NCBI GenBank assembly: GCA_946902875.1 | Contig: OX336340.1 | Coordinates: 5,477,739 to 5,541,738 of the forward strand | From: Nematopogon swammerdamellus | Lineage: Eukaryota > Arthropoda > Insecta > Lepidoptera > Adelidae | Reading direction: 5' to 3' | DNA: 64,000 nt | Part shown: in pieces, positions 20,215 to 31,069 of the stretch | Numbering within the stretch: the first letter of the stretch is position 1 | Layout: each line of letters starts with the position of its first letter | Program-made: the position numbers and the translations under genes | The notes under the pieces: generated by a model | What the model was told of the DNA's origin: nothing | Seen by the model: only the letters and a program-made list of their open reading frames with translations | The model's database searches: none

Positions 20215-21124
20215 AGCCGCGTTTTCACGAGACGATTTAATAGGTCAACTTTTAGTTGAACGAGTAAAATCGCAATTGAATTGCGTTCTCACGCTTGAAC
20301 GGATAATCGAATGGACCGAAAAGTCATTATTATTATTATTTTTTTATTTAATCCGGTATGGGTGGCTGAGTCAGAGGGGCCAAAGCACATGCTCTGACTA
20401 GCCAATATCACCTCCGAGAAGGTAGGTGCCATACCGGAGACTTCCCTGGATTGCTGGCTATACTGGACTAGAGGAGAACACAACCGAGGTTGCTATGCGG
20501 CCATCTTACATCCAGTACGGTGGTACCAACCCAGTCGGATACAATTTGAGCCTACTACCTAGTAAGGGCAAGGGAAGGGACCTACAGTTTTACACCGGTT
20601 CCGAACGGTGAAGCAACGGGTGTAAGTATGCACGTAAATTTTTTCGTCAGAAAAAACTCATTGGTACACGCTGACGGAATCGAACCTCGGACCTCCCGCA
20701 TGAGAAGCCGATGCCCAAACCATTCGGCCACCCGCCGCTTTCGATTCGATGTTGGGAGGAAAGAAAGTCATGCGATCGTATTCGATTTCGACTCGAAAGG
20801 CTGTTCTCTCGTTCGGGCATCTTTCAACTCGCACTATCACGTCATTAATTGAACCGACTCCACCAAAAGTTGACAGGGAATCAACTTTCTGTGATCCAAC
20901 TGGTCGATCAAAAGTTGGTCGCAAACGAATAATATGTAAGTTAACCGATTGAAATCGCCCCTTGAGAGAAAGCGAACACGATCGCACCACTTTGTCTGGC
21001 GCCATCTTGGAACGACTATCCGGTCGGTTCGATTATCGTTACAAGCGTGAGAACGCAATTCCTTTGCGATTTTACTCGTTCAACTAAAACTTAACCCACT
21101 GACTCGCCTCGTGAGAACGCGGCT
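20215..21124. mobile_element. Non-autonomous DNA transposon with ~115-bp inverted repeats
   Basis: The left arm (20215-20330) and right arm (about 21010-21124) are inverted copies carrying TTTTAGTTGAACGAGTAAAA, TTGCGTTCTCACGCTTG and AGCCGCGTT at the tip. TAA flanks both tips (20212-20214, 21125-21127), which fits a PIF/Harbinger-type 3-bp target duplication, though other classes are possible. A full SINE-A (20338-20739) sits just inside the left arm. Without it the element is about 500 bp and has no transposase. Confidence 0.75.
20338..20739 (-). mobile_element. SINE-A, full length (best copy)
   Basis: The tRNA-like head is at 20666-20739 (minus). Its A box TGGCCGAATGG and B box GGTTCGATTCC both match the Pol III consensus. 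The conserved body follows, with an A/T-rich tail at 20325-20345. It is nested in the long-TIR element, so it is the younger of the two. Confidence 0.92.
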
Positions 21125-21393
21125 TAACGCAGCGGAGATCGTTATTTATAGGTGAGCGCTTAGCTAACTTTGGACAGTGTGTGTTTTAGCTGCAATAGCT
21201 TGGGCGTGTAAATATATACTTAGACGAGGCATTGGCTGAATGAAAGTTCGTTTGAAACGGCTATGTTTTTGCCGGTACGACCAAAGGAAAGCACGCTATG
21301 GAAAATGACACGATTTCGGCCAATAATAACTTGGTGAATTTGTTGCCATGTCAGTGCTTCTCTTTGGTCGTGCGTTGGAAACAAGGAAAAGGT

Positions 21394-21550
21394 TAGATAG
21401 ATAGAATATATACATAGAAATACTTTATATTGCTCCAAATTTTATTTCAGTAACAAGCGATAAGTATAATTTACATGAGGGGCAAAGGTGGACTTATCCC
21501 TTACAGGGATTTCTCCCAGTCAACCTTTGGATGTTGACAATGAATTTTCT
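21394..21550 (-). mobile_element. Tail-T: LINE 3' end with (TCTA)n tail
   Basis: On the minus strand it runs from AACATCCAAAGGTTGACTGG through GATAAGTCCACCTTTGC and TATAAAGTA to (CTAT)n. Related 3' ends lie at 24283, 28741, 29070 (+) and 44872. Confidence 0.75.
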
Positions 21551-21662
21551 GTCTTATGAATTTCTTTAAGCTTGAGATGTGTGTGTAGTATAGGATGAAA
21601 TGTAGATATTGAGGATGTGGTATTTTGTTAGAAACTTCAAGCACTATGTGGCCGGGTACAGT

Positions 21663-21670
21663 CCGCGCCC

Positions 21671-21701
<31 letters not shown>

Positions 21702-21705
21702 AGTC
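21663..21705. repeat. C-run plus (CA)n microsatellite
   Basis: A C-run of more than 20 nt followed by CACACACACACACA. Confidence 0.8.
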
Positions 21706-21780
21706 GCACTAATAAACAATTCGAGTGTATCACTCACAGCACAGGCATTTGCACAGACGACACGGACGTAACGTACACAC

Positions 21781-21986
21781 TATTTTAAATCGAATAGCTT
21801 TACTCGCGGTTCCACTCCGAGCTATGTGGTTCGACGTTTCGGGCCAAGCGTATGGCCCATCTTCATGAGCACTTTGCGACGGTTGGAAGAGAACTGTCAA
21901 ATCTCCGTCCGCCATACGCTTGCCCCGAAACATCGAGCCACATAGCTCGGAGTGGAACCGTGAGTAAAGCTGTTGGATTTAAAATA
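21781..21986. mobile_element. Foldback MITE, ~70-bp arms
   Basis: TATTTTAAATC at 21781 and its complement at 21976-21986 are the tips. The arms share GTTCCACTCCGAGCTATGTGG and GCCAAGCGTATGGC with few mismatches, around a loop of about 50 nt. Related pieces occur at 37596-37970 and 53811-53855. Confidence 0.85.
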
Positions 21987-22097
21987 ATGTCTAACAACCA
22001 CAGTTATTTAAAAACCCATATCAGTTACGTACACATGATGTTTGTAGCTGTGTGAGTGCTGTGTTGTGGCCAGCTTTCGTTGCGTCTGCTATAACTT

Positions 22098-22250
22098 TTT
22101 TTTTATGGAAACTGACACGGTTGGCTACATCACCTACAAAATCCGTGATGTCAGCCCATAAAACCGGGTGAACTATGTAGGTGCCATATCAGTGCTTCCC
22201 TTCATTTCATATCGGCTACATTGAACTGGGCGGAAACGAACTATTTAACT
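22098..22250 (-). mobile_element. SINE-B, 5'-truncated
   Basis: T-run, TGGAAACTGACACGGTTGG, ATCCGTGATGTCAGCCC and on to CGAACTATTTAAC. Confidence 0.85.
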
Positions 22251-22267
22251 AAGTATTTAGGAATTGC

Positions 22268-22532
22268 ATCGTTATTGGACAACGGGTGACTAAGCTCAAA
22301 TGGACTGGGCACGTCAGCCGAAGAGACGACGACCGTTGGAGTAACCGTGTCCTACATTGACGGCCGTGGACAGGAAAACGGAGTGTGGTAAGACCGACCG
22401 CTCAGGGGGGCGACGACATCAAGTACGTCGGCGGAAAGTAGTGGTTCTGCACCGCTGAATGCCGGGAGGACTGCAGATAAATTGGAGAGGGGTATGTCCA
22501 GCAGTGAACGCTTACACGCTGACTGACTGAGA
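22268..22532 (+). pseudogene. RTE retrotransposon 3' end, decayed
   Basis: It aligns with the C-terminal coding end at 45211-45664 (AAGCTCAAATGGACTGGGCA, CATCAAGTACGTCGGCGG) and ends CTGACTGACTGA, but has several stops and indels. It is 5'-truncated near the DIG-RVAKLK codons. Confidence 0.8.
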
Positions 22533-22740
22533 AATGGCATAGGCCAGCGGTTCCCAAATGATACGCGTACCCTCAAGGTTGCGCATGGTCCAGATAAGGA
22601 GTAAGCGTGGGCCCGCTTAGTTGTCTAAATAATAACGTTATAATATAATATAACTTTAAAACAAAACATTATCATTTTTACATTTCTAAATTAATAAAGA
22701 AATAATTATTTATTCGGGACAAAAATGTTTCACAAAAGGA

Positions 22741-23028
22741 AAATGACCGTGGTTCGGATTCCACGTAAAACTGTACGTTCCTTCCCTTCTGACCTTAATA
22801 GGTGGTAGGGTTAAATCCGCCCGGGTTGATACCACCACCGTACTGAATGAAAGGTCGGTTTGAAAGGCTATGTGAATAGTTCTTCTTTTCCGTCTAGTTC
22901 AGTGTAGCCGGCACGACCGAAGGGAATCACTGAAATGGCACCTAGTCCACCAAGGTGTTATAGGCTGACATCACGGATGTTGTAGGCGATGTAGCCAACC
23001 GTGTCAGTTTCAATAAAAAAAAAATTAC
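22741..23028 (+). mobile_element. SINE-B, lacking head
   Basis: It starts at the B-box region (GTGGTTCGGATTCCACG) and runs to GTGTCAGTTTC and an A-run. The A box and 5S-like part are absent. Confidence 0.85.
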
Positions 23029-23787
23029 CAAATATAAATAAAACATATATATACATGTACTGCCTTACACACCACCCTATACAACAAAGGCGAGCTTACC
23101 CTTTAAATGACCCTTAGAACTGTCCACAATAGATAACATCACAGGACTAGATCACCCCTCGAGGGTGTCTGGCGTCACACACAACACTATTCCACCATAT
23201 ATCGTTCGGCGCGTTCTATGCCCCCAAGCACTTTGCCCTCTTGTTCTCTGTACAGGCGTATATTCACCACTGCTCCAATATCACATAGACAAATATGCCG
23301 CCACGAGATCCCATAAATTATTGACGGGATCCCGCAGTTAACCTGCATAATAATCCGCCTCGCCAGCTTCCCACCCATTTCATTATTGACATTTGAATCC
23401 TAAATTCAAAACACAATTTGAATTTGTAATGTGATTTACGGAGCGTCAGGGCTGAAGGCTGAATTCGCCTTGAGCTGTTCTCGATGGACGATTTGCCGCT
23501 TGACGTTTCTTCACTTCAAAGAAAGTTTACCAGGTGAAAACCCTGTTCGTTTCGGTTGGAATCTCTTTGAAGATTTCTTTACGTTAATTTTATTAAAATG
23601 TTTAATATACGCAACTACATAAATAATAAATGGTTAGGAATCACACGATGGGACATGAGTCTCATGACGAGGTCTACCAGGTCAAAGTGAGAAAACATTT
23701 TGTCGAGTGTGAAAAGGGGCGAAGCAAAAAAATTTCTTCCAAGAATTATTTCAGATTTATATATTTTTTTAAGAAAACCAACAGGGT
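23029..23787. other. No recognisable feature
   Basis: AT-rich to mixed sequence. Several short frames are open but none is conserved in any way I recognise. Confidence 0.4.
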
Positions 23788-23920
23788 TGCCGAGGCACCA
23801 AATAGTGCAACCGACAGAGACAAATTCACATCTACTTGCGAAACCACACTTAGTGTGGTGCCATGCCAGCAGATTTGCGGACTTTTGCTTTTGACAGTCC
23901 ACTGTCTAGGATATTAATAT
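23788..23920 (-). mobile_element. SINE-C copy
   Basis: It contains GTGCAACCGACAGAGACAAA, CTTGCGAAACCACACTTAG and GTGCCATGCCAGCAGATTTG. Confidence 0.65.
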
Positions 23921-23927
23921 GACGTTT

Positions 23928-24022
23928 TAGACTGGTTTCAGGGTTACCCGGGCGGCCAGCGCGGGCAGCCCTGCAAGTACTCCGCAATGTGGTTAGCCTG
24001 CATGACTCTGAAACCAGCCCGA
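23928..24022. repeat. Short inverted-repeat unit, possible MITE
   Basis: GACTGGTTTCAGGGTT near the left edge pairs with CTGAAACCAGCCC near the right, around a GC-rich centre. No target duplication is evident. Confidence 0.4.
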
Positions 24023-24175
24023 AAACCCCCAGGTTATAATATTCAGGAAACGCTCGCCGGAAGACAGTTCCACATCTACTGGCACGACAAAGAAACGTGC
24101 CTTACTTACGTTTGAATTAATTGCTGTAGGTATAGGTAAATAGAATCCCTATACAAACAAAATTACGAAAATACG

Positions 24176-24577
24176 TCGGTCGAAACGGTTATGTAAATAG
24201 TTCGTGTTTTCCGTCCAGTTCAGTGTAGCCGACATGAAATGAAGGGAATCACTGACATGGGACCCTAGTTCATCCGGTGTTAGATAGATAGATAGAAAAT
24301 TCTTTATTGCTCCAGTAAACATTAAACAGTAACAAATACATTGGAAAATTTACATAAGGTGCAAAGGCGGACTTATCCCTTACAGAGATTTCTTACAGCC
24401 AACCTTTGGATGTTTGAGATTCGATAATATAGTGGAATGTAAGTAGGTAGTAGCAAAAGTGTTGAGCGTGACAATTGAAGATAAAATAATAAAAAGAATA
24501 CTTATTAACAATAGGGGCTGACATCACGAATGTTGTAGGTGATATAGCCAACCGCGTGAGTTGCCATAAAAAAAAAT
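24176..24577 (+). mobile_element. SINE-B split by a Tail-T insertion
   Basis: The left half (24176-24282) ends CCGGTGTTA. The right half resumes at 24515 with GGGCTGACATCACGAATG and runs to the A-run. The piece between is a LINE 3' end on the other strand. Confidence 0.85.
24283..24512 (-). mobile_element. Tail-T: LINE 3' end nested in SINE-B
   Basis: GATAGATAGATAG at the left is the (CTAT)n tail of a minus-strand LINE end containing GCGGACTTATCCCTTACAGA and CAACCTTTGGATGTTTGAG. It also shares a longer stretch (GGTAGTAGCAAAA...) with 44872-45110. Confidence 0.8.
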
Positions 24578-25192
24578 ACAAAGCCAAACGCACGTTGGAA
24601 AACGTGCGTTTCCAAACTGTTCGCGAACTGAACGGTAAGTTGACGTGGCATTAATATTCGGCCTCCGAATGAAATATTCCTTTTCAGGACCCCTATTATA
24701 ATTCGTAAATATTTGAGGCGAGTAAGACTTTCATTCGCTGTGAAAATGAGCTGCCAAACGAGCAGCGGTTAGATCGGTCTTCTGTTTGGCCAGTGCGGGT
24801 TCGCGGCGGGCGGCACGCCGCGGAATTGTTGATCTTTTTGATACAAACTCATTAATTTGTTAAAATTGGTTTAATTAACCGTCGGTTTTATTCATATGAA
24901 TGAAATATTGTTGTATGTGTTTATTTTTCTAGGATAGCGTCGTCGTGAGGAAACCAAATCATATTATGAAATCAAATCAAATATACTTTACTGTACACCA
25001 TAAAAACATGAAACATAATTTTAATACGATATAGTATTCTTTATAAACTAACTTTTGGGATGGAAGCGCAGCGGAAGGGCGAACAATGCAGTGCAAAGGT
25101 AAAGTGTAAAGAATAAAACTATTAAATAAATGGACACAAACATATAAATAGATACATACATAAAATAAATACTGGTACGTACATAAGGTACG
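24578..25192. other. No recognisable feature except a small hairpin
   Basis: AACGCACGTT-GGAA-AACGTGCGTT at 24588-24611 is a perfect 10-bp stem. The remainder is AT-rich with no repeat recognised. Confidence 0.45.
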
Positions 25193-25310
25193 TTTTACAT
25201 TGGTTCCGAGCGGTGAAGCAGTAGATATGCACATACATTTTTCCATCAGAAAAAACTTATTGGTACACGCCGACCGGATTCGAACCTCGGACCTATCGCA
25301 AAAGAAGCCG
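25193..25310 (-). mobile_element. SINE-A head fragment
   Basis: It carries GGTTCCGAGCGGTGAAGCAG and the perfect B box GGTTCGAATCC (minus strand) of the head. The A-box half is broken off. Confidence 0.7.
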
Positions 25311-25339
25311 GCGACGACGCCCAGAAATTTCGATATGGT

Positions 25340-25410
25340 TTACGTGATCGCAGCTCGGCCTTCGGCCTCGCCCTTGGTGACTTACTTTCTTCGAAAACGT
25401 GTATAGCTTA
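25340..25410 (+). repeat. Isolated unit of the Helitron 67-bp repeat
   Basis: GCAGCTCGGCCTTCGGCCTC, then GACTTACTTTCTTCGAAAA and TTACGTGAACGCA. It is a little over one unit of the array at 31847-33975. Confidence 0.7.
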
Positions 25411-25419
25411 CGTGAACGC

Positions 25420-25540
25420 AAGAGAAGGAACCTAAATCTGTTCTACGTAGAACTCGAACAACGGCCAGCCACAACGCTCTTACCGTACGGTCACTCAGCC
25501 GAAAAGCCGACCTCACAGTGCTTACTTTTGGTGATCAGAG
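25420..25540 (-). mobile_element. SINE-B head, diverged
   Basis: Read on the minus strand it starts GCCAGCCTTGCTAGCATGG, includes AAGTAAGCACTGTGAGGTCG (5S-like) and reaches GTTCGAGTTC at the B box. Confidence 0.6.
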
Positions 25541-25781
25541 GCCGAAGCGTTGCCCCACCATGCTAGCAAGGCTGGCGATTCTAGGTTTATTTGCCCTACA
25601 TCGAGGGCATCAATAGTGCAGTCTGTAAGCCCTGTGTGTCTCCGTGATTGGTCAAAGCGACTGGAATCGATGGAATAAATGAAGGAAGGAGTGCGGTATC
25701 ACAGTTGATTTAACATAGCTTACCGATCGAAACGGAATGAAATTGCATTTAACTTCCGCATACATTATTGTAAACATCGGT

Positions 25782-26005
25782 AGCCTGGGTGGTGCTATGC
25801 ATCGGGATTCGACCGTCGAAGTTAAGCACACTAGGCGTCGTCTGACTTTGGATTTGTGACATGTCTGTCACCGTTGGACCGATGAGGCTGGCAGTGGTTT
25901 GGATTCCACATAAAACTGTCGGCGCCTTCCCCTACCTTACTATCGCTTATACGAGTAGTTAACTCCACCACACTGAATGTAGGTCAGTCGAAATTGTTAT
26001 GAAGT
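25782..26005 (+). mobile_element. SINE-B head and front body, old copy
   Basis: It has the 5S-like GAAGTTAAGCACACTAGGCG, then GGTTTGGATTCCAC (B box) and a decayed body to about GTCAGTCGAAATTG. Confidence 0.65.
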
Positions 26006-26737
26006 TAACGTTAACGTATTAAAGTTAAGTTAAGAGGAAGTAAGGATTTTTTATATAGTTACGAAATTTTATATTTTCCTTTTCCTAATTTATCTACCTT
26101 ACTTTTTTAGATTATGCATTCGAACCTAATCTAAATTGGACCTGTTATCAGTCTGTACGTGTTATTGTCTAACTGCTGCCCCTTATTTTACATTCACTGG
26201 CTAGTTTTAGCGGCAGAGTTTCTTGGACAACCTTTAAAACTTGTATATTTTTATTTTTGTGTATTCTAGGCTAAAATACCAACCTTATATTTTTTTTTTC
26301 ATTTCACATCATAAAAAGAAATATATGATTATGACTTAAAGTTTGAGAGTTAGGACCACTGAGGTCCGTTATAACTGCGATACTGCGATTTAGGAAGGTC
26401 TATGTGATCTATCAAAAGTTTATAGCTCACCCCCAAGTCCGACTTCCGCTATGAACTGAGTTTTAGCCTTGGGGTTGAGTGCCTAGGATTAAAAATATAA
26501 TCCCCAAGAATACAGCGCCTACTGTGAATGAACTATGAAACTGTGAAAACATATCACCTGTATTTATTTTGCGGGGAAGTAAACATGACCACTTACACAT
26601 GTGAAAAAACAGAAATATTGATAGTGAATCGTATCGAAATATTGATAATGAAGGCGAATCGAATGAATGAATGAAACGTTTATATTCTGTCGCCATTTCC
26701 GATTAAAATTTACAATATATTTCAATACTTCACTAAT
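26006..26737. other. No recognisable feature
   Basis: AT-rich unassigned sequence. Confidence 0.4.
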
Positions 26738-26855
26738 ATTGGCGACAAATTGGGCCCAACTCCGCGTGTGCGGAGTTGGGTCCCTTTCCAACTGCGCGTG
26801 TAAACAACGTAGTATTGCGCCGATTTTCAGTTGGACCCATTTTGTCGCGAAATAC
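26738..26855. mobile_element. Short MITE with inner palindrome
   Basis: The left arm GGCGACAAATTGGGCCCAAC pairs with the right arm GTTGGACCCATTTTGTCGCG. Inside the left arm, GGCCCAACTCCGC folds on GCGGAGTTGGGTCC. The flanks are AT-rich, so I cannot fix a target duplication. Confidence 0.6.
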
Positions 26856-26939
26856 ATAATTATAAATAATAAATAATATTTATACTTGCAGGCTAGACAT
26901 ACATTGCGAGTACAGCCACTGCAGTACGAGTACACCCAA

Positions 26940-27062
26940 GTACAGTATCGGGTCCTTAAAGAGGCGTGAATAGGCGCCGTTAGGCGGGCATGGCATACAC
27001 AACACCCGCGTACGACCGAATGTTCATGAGCGTCGTTATACACCTACGGGTGGATCGGCGCC
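26940..27062 (+). pseudogene. LINE RT C-terminal end and 3' UTR, decayed
   Basis: GGCGTGAATAGGCGCCG and GGCGGGCATGGCAT correspond to the final coding and UTR block seen at 59090-59190. Confidence 0.5.
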
Positions 27063-27064
27063 AC

Positions 27065-27150
27065 GAAACAGCACAGCCGAGGTTGCTATGCGGCCATCTC
27101 CTGTACGGTGGTATCAATCCAGTGGGCTACCATTTGAATATACCACGAAT
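27065..27150 (-). mobile_element. SINE-A middle fragment
   Basis: CAGCCGAGGTTGCTATGCGG and GTACGGTGGTATCAATCCAG. Confidence 0.7.
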
Positions 27151-27252
27151 CACGTACCAACCATCAACCTTACCCACAATCCCAGGCTTGACTGATAGAA
27201 AATGCATCGAGGCATTAAATCCACCTTTTCTAAATGTGTTTGTGTGCAATCA

Positions 27253-27376
27253 ATGTGTTTTCATTTCATTTCATTACAATACATTTTATTTATTTTCGTT
27301 TCATAACATTTCATTTCATTTGATTTCGTTTAATTTCGTTGCATTACGTTTCATTTCGTTTCATTTCATTTCATTA
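27253..27376. repeat. (TTTCA)n / (TTTCG)n microsatellite
   Basis: Degenerate pentanucleotide run dominated by ATTTC, with G and T variants. Confidence 0.85.
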
Positions 27377-28740
27377 GTATAAGGGGCAAGGAGTGTAACG
27401 CTATTTGGGACACAGTAACCCCTCAGGTAGCGCTATTATAATAGAAGCAATCGGCATGCGACTCGGAGGAAGTTTAAATTGAGACAAATGACCAGCGCAC
27501 AGAGATTACCCACTGCGACCGTACCGTAGTTCGTGCAGCTCGATTCCAAGCATGGCGTAAATATCGCGAGTATACAAATGTGCGTTCTCGCTGGGCTCAC
27601 ATTAGGAAGAGAGTCACGGCATTTTTGATGCATAGTGGAGAAGAGCATATTGCTTTAAGTACCGAATTTTATGGTTCTAGACTCAAATCTCAGGTGTACA
27701 AAATTTTTTTTTTAAATAGTTTACGTCCGACACTCTTTTGAAGGTAAACACTGCAAGGAAACCAAGTTATAACAGTTTTTTTAATGTTTGTTTTATTTGG
27801 GAACACATTGTCGTCTATAATTTCGGCTTTTGCACCCTATAAGAGTGTATTATATACAGTTTTAATAAAAAAACATTTTCTGAATAGAACCAGACCAGGC
27901 GCGCTCCGTACTTTAGGTATGAAGCTGAAGTAGGTATGAATACATCGATAGGCCCGGCTTGGCGGGCCAATTCAGTGAAACGTGCCGCCTCAGAAGAGAT
28001 ACATAGAGTTACGCGATATAAAGAGAAGCGTGCTGTAGGTGCATATAATTTTAGGCAAGTAGCGCTGTGCGAACGATATTGCACTTTACTGTGTCGTAGC
28101 AAGAGTAGCTATTTATTTATGTGTCTTTGTTGAGTGATCCTTCTGCACTTCTGCATTAATGTATTCTGTGATAGAGCTTAATTCTGTGGATTGTGTGATC
28201 TAAATTAATACCTACTAGAATCAACTTAATTATTCAATTTATTATTGCAGAACAAACTGTCGTCACAAGTATTTATTCAATTATGTTATTACAGCTGAAG
28301 CACAACTAGGGTTGAACTCCCCTGAGAAATGACGGTCGGGCTATCTTCCCCTCGGCTGTGCAATGCATAAATATGCCGGTGAATTCAGGCGCTCCCTAGA
28401 GATAATATCTCCTTCAGTCAGACCGCATGCAATGCAACGCCCTTAGGGGGGGAGTTAGGCTAGTCAACGGCGCTTATCTGCTGTATTTTGGATGTGTCAA
28501 CGATGTGTTTGTAAGAAGAAGTAAGATGGATTATAAATGAAAAAAATTCAATTATAAGAAGGATAAAAGTTCAAAAAAAAATTTTTATTCACATTTGTAA
28601 TTTTCATTAAAAATGAACATTGTGAGATTAAGACATACTTCTAATCAGTATATTGTTGTATTACTTACAAATATAATAATATTTTACCGCTTTTGGCATA
28701 AACTATTTTTAAAGTTTGATTAAAAAGTTTCACATCTTAT
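27377..28740. other. Long stretch without a recognised feature
   Basis: Mixed sequence. A CTCGATTCCAAG string at 27539 recurs at 29468, hinting at an unrecognised dispersed repeat. No conserved frame. Confidence 0.4.
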
Positions 28741-28830
28741 AGAATAGAATAGAATAGAATATCCTTTATTTACAAAAGGCGGACTTATTACCTATGGCAA
28801 TCTCTGCCAGTCAACCTTCTTAATTGAAAA
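28741..28830 (-). mobile_element. Tail-T variant with (ATTCT)n tail
   Basis: Minus-strand LINE end: AAGGTTGACTGGCAGAGATT, CCATAGGTAATAAGTCCGCC, then (TATTC)n. The ATTACCTATGGCAATCTCTG part matches the hairpin in the 3' UTR of LINE-1. Confidence 0.75.
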
Positions 28831-29069
28831 CATAATTTAAAGGTAGCAACAAAAGAAGAAAAATGAAAGAAACTTAATACTAACGAAAGTTAATTAATAA
28901 AAGTATACAAGCAGACGTCAGGCATAATATAAATATACAGTTACAGTAAGTAAATTACATAAAGTAAATATATTACATAAATATAGAGCATAATAACATA
29001 CTAAATAAGAATACATAAACATATATTATGTAGTTCTTATTGCATACATGCATTCATTCATTTCACACA
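28831..29069. other. A-rich unassigned stretch
   Basis: AT-rich sequence between two opposed LINE ends. It could be further 3' UTR of the minus-strand copy. Confidence 0.4.
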
Positions 29070-29200
29070 CCTGAAGGTTGGCTGTAAGAAATCTGTACAA
29101 TATATAAGTCCGTCTTTGCACCTCATATACCTGGATTCATTGTGTTAGTTTATTTATACTCGTATTTATGGAGCAATAAAGAATTTTCTGTCTATTCATC
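29070..29200 (+). mobile_element. Tail-T: LINE 3' end, plus strand
   Basis: CTGAAGGTTGGCTGTAAGAA, TAAGTCCGTCTTTGCACC and GGAGCAATAAAGAATTTTCT followed by short CTATT/CATCT repeats. The AATAAAG is the polyadenylation-like signal. Confidence 0.75.
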
Positions 29201-29607
29201 TAATGAATGAAACATACCTATGTAAAATTTCACCAATTTTATGAGACATTTTTCGTCCCATATAAACTCTTGAGTCTAGCAACCTAGCAACGGCTTGATC
29301 TTTCGTCAGTGCAGTCTGGCAAGCCCACTAATTTGAAACATTACCTACTACAACAGAATTTCTCAACCGAAAGTTAGCGCACGAAAGTAGCCATAGCGAT
29401 AGACTCGCGAAATGTAGCAGGAAGTAATTTGTTAGCGAAGAAAACCAGCCTGAACACTGCGCACTAGAGCTCGATTCCAAGTTTGGCGCGACGAAACATC
29501 ATATCTATGAACATTGAATAACCAATAATGTACTGGTATTTTTGACACGCTGTGTACGGGGTCGGGGCGGCGTAATGTAATTGGGCGACCTCGCGACCAA
29601 TGTCCCT
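29201..29607. other. No recognisable feature
   Basis: Unassigned. CTCGATTCCAAGTTTGGCG near 29468 resembles 27539. Confidence 0.4.
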
Positions 29608-29765
29608 AAGTCAGTCAGTCAGTCAGTCAGTCAGTGTGTATGCCCTCTCCAGTCAATCCGATCTTCAGCTGTATGAAATCACCGTTTTCCGTTGACGACG
29701 TATTTGATGACACCGGGCATTCCACACTGCGTATTCCTGTCCACAGCCGCCAAGACAGTATATTT
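29608..29765 (-). pseudogene. RTE 3' end, minus strand
   Basis: The (CAGT)n run at 29609-29632 is the complement of the (CTGA)n tail. Upstream on the minus strand is a decayed GACAGGAATACGCAGTGTGG...TCAAATACGTCGTC coding end. Confidence 0.75.
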
Positions 29766-30956
29766 CTAAGTTTATAATGTACTACGTTTCGCGCCTGAAT
29801 AAAACATTTCTGACACATTTTTTTTTAAAGTAAAATAAAAAGTACCCATTCATTAGTACCACTTAGACCATTTAGAAGTACACTCAGTATTTTGTAGTAT
29901 TTAGTGTTATACTCCCATATTGGCTTCGGGCTGAAACATAAGCCGGTCGATTATTTCACTTTCTCACCCATCCTCGAGCGTGTCTTCCTAAAATCCTGAA
30001 AAATAAACGCACCTCCTGGTGTCTTCGGTCTTACACCGTTGTGGGAGAACTCCTGGCTGGGAGGTGCTGCAAGTTCAAGTTCAAGTTCAATTTGTTATTT
30101 TTAGATAGGTTTTAGATTATTTTTATATTAAGTTTATATGTTCGTGTACGCTGTAATTAATAAAATCTTCTTTCAGATTAAATTTAGCAGGAAACAAGTT
30201 CTGAATAAACTAAAAAGGAGTTCAGCGCATACATACAGGGTCACCCGTAACACAAAACAGTAGTACTGTTTTATTTTTGTTACATCGATGCAAACCCGAA
30301 AATAAAGAAACTCACAACTCATTATCCACTAATGATCCTGGGTATCCGGTATAAACTGCCGTCGTGTTTATTTATGCCAGTAAAACCACAGTTTCGCTTA
30401 CAGCGTTCGTCCGATGCGATATTTGCGTCATGCATAACTTGGAATGAAGCCACTGCGGAGTAGACTAACGTAAAACATTGCTCTGGATTTATGCAGCAGC
30501 GGTCCTGAGGGAATATCTTCTCTCATACACAACATGCACCGAGCTTAGCCGAGGCATTTAGGACATAGACTTAATTAAGTTCTTGGGGAGTACCTACAGA
30601 GCTGTATTAACATTTTGGTCACATGGTTTAGAATGCAAACATTTAAATAAACAATATACACTTCCCGAAAGAGTATCAAACAGTTTGTTGACGTGTATAC
30701 TCAAATGAATAACTTTATCAACGTTGTAAGAAACCGGTAATTTAATTAGTTGAAATCTTAACAATTCAAGGAAATAATTTTTTATTTATATTAAAAACTA
30801 AAAAAATGAACGCTGATATTTAATTAATAAGAAGTGAGGTCAAGAATATACGAGTGGGTACAACGAGTATTTACCGAGTTGATATTGGTAAACTCTGGAT
30901 TACTAATATATTAAGACATAAAAAAAAAGATTCACAGAAAGTTATGTAAAATATAA
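29766..30956. other. Long stretch without a recognised feature
   Basis: Mixed to AT-rich. There is a short TTCAAG triplication at 30071-30089 and an ACAGGGTCACCCGTAACAC string at 30236 that could be the end of a transposon, but no partner end was found. Confidence 0.4.
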
Positions 30957-31069
30957 TCTAAACTTATAAAATTGTTTGTCCTGACTGACTGATCTATCAA
31001 CGCACAGCCAAAACTACTAAGTCTAGAAAGCTGAAATTTGGAACATAGATTTATTTCATAACGCAAGCA

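Noticed and set aside
20666..20739. tRNA gene (perfect A and B boxes)
   Set aside because: It is the head of a SINE with a body and A tail; an anticodon arm and acceptor pairing of a functional tRNA are not evident.
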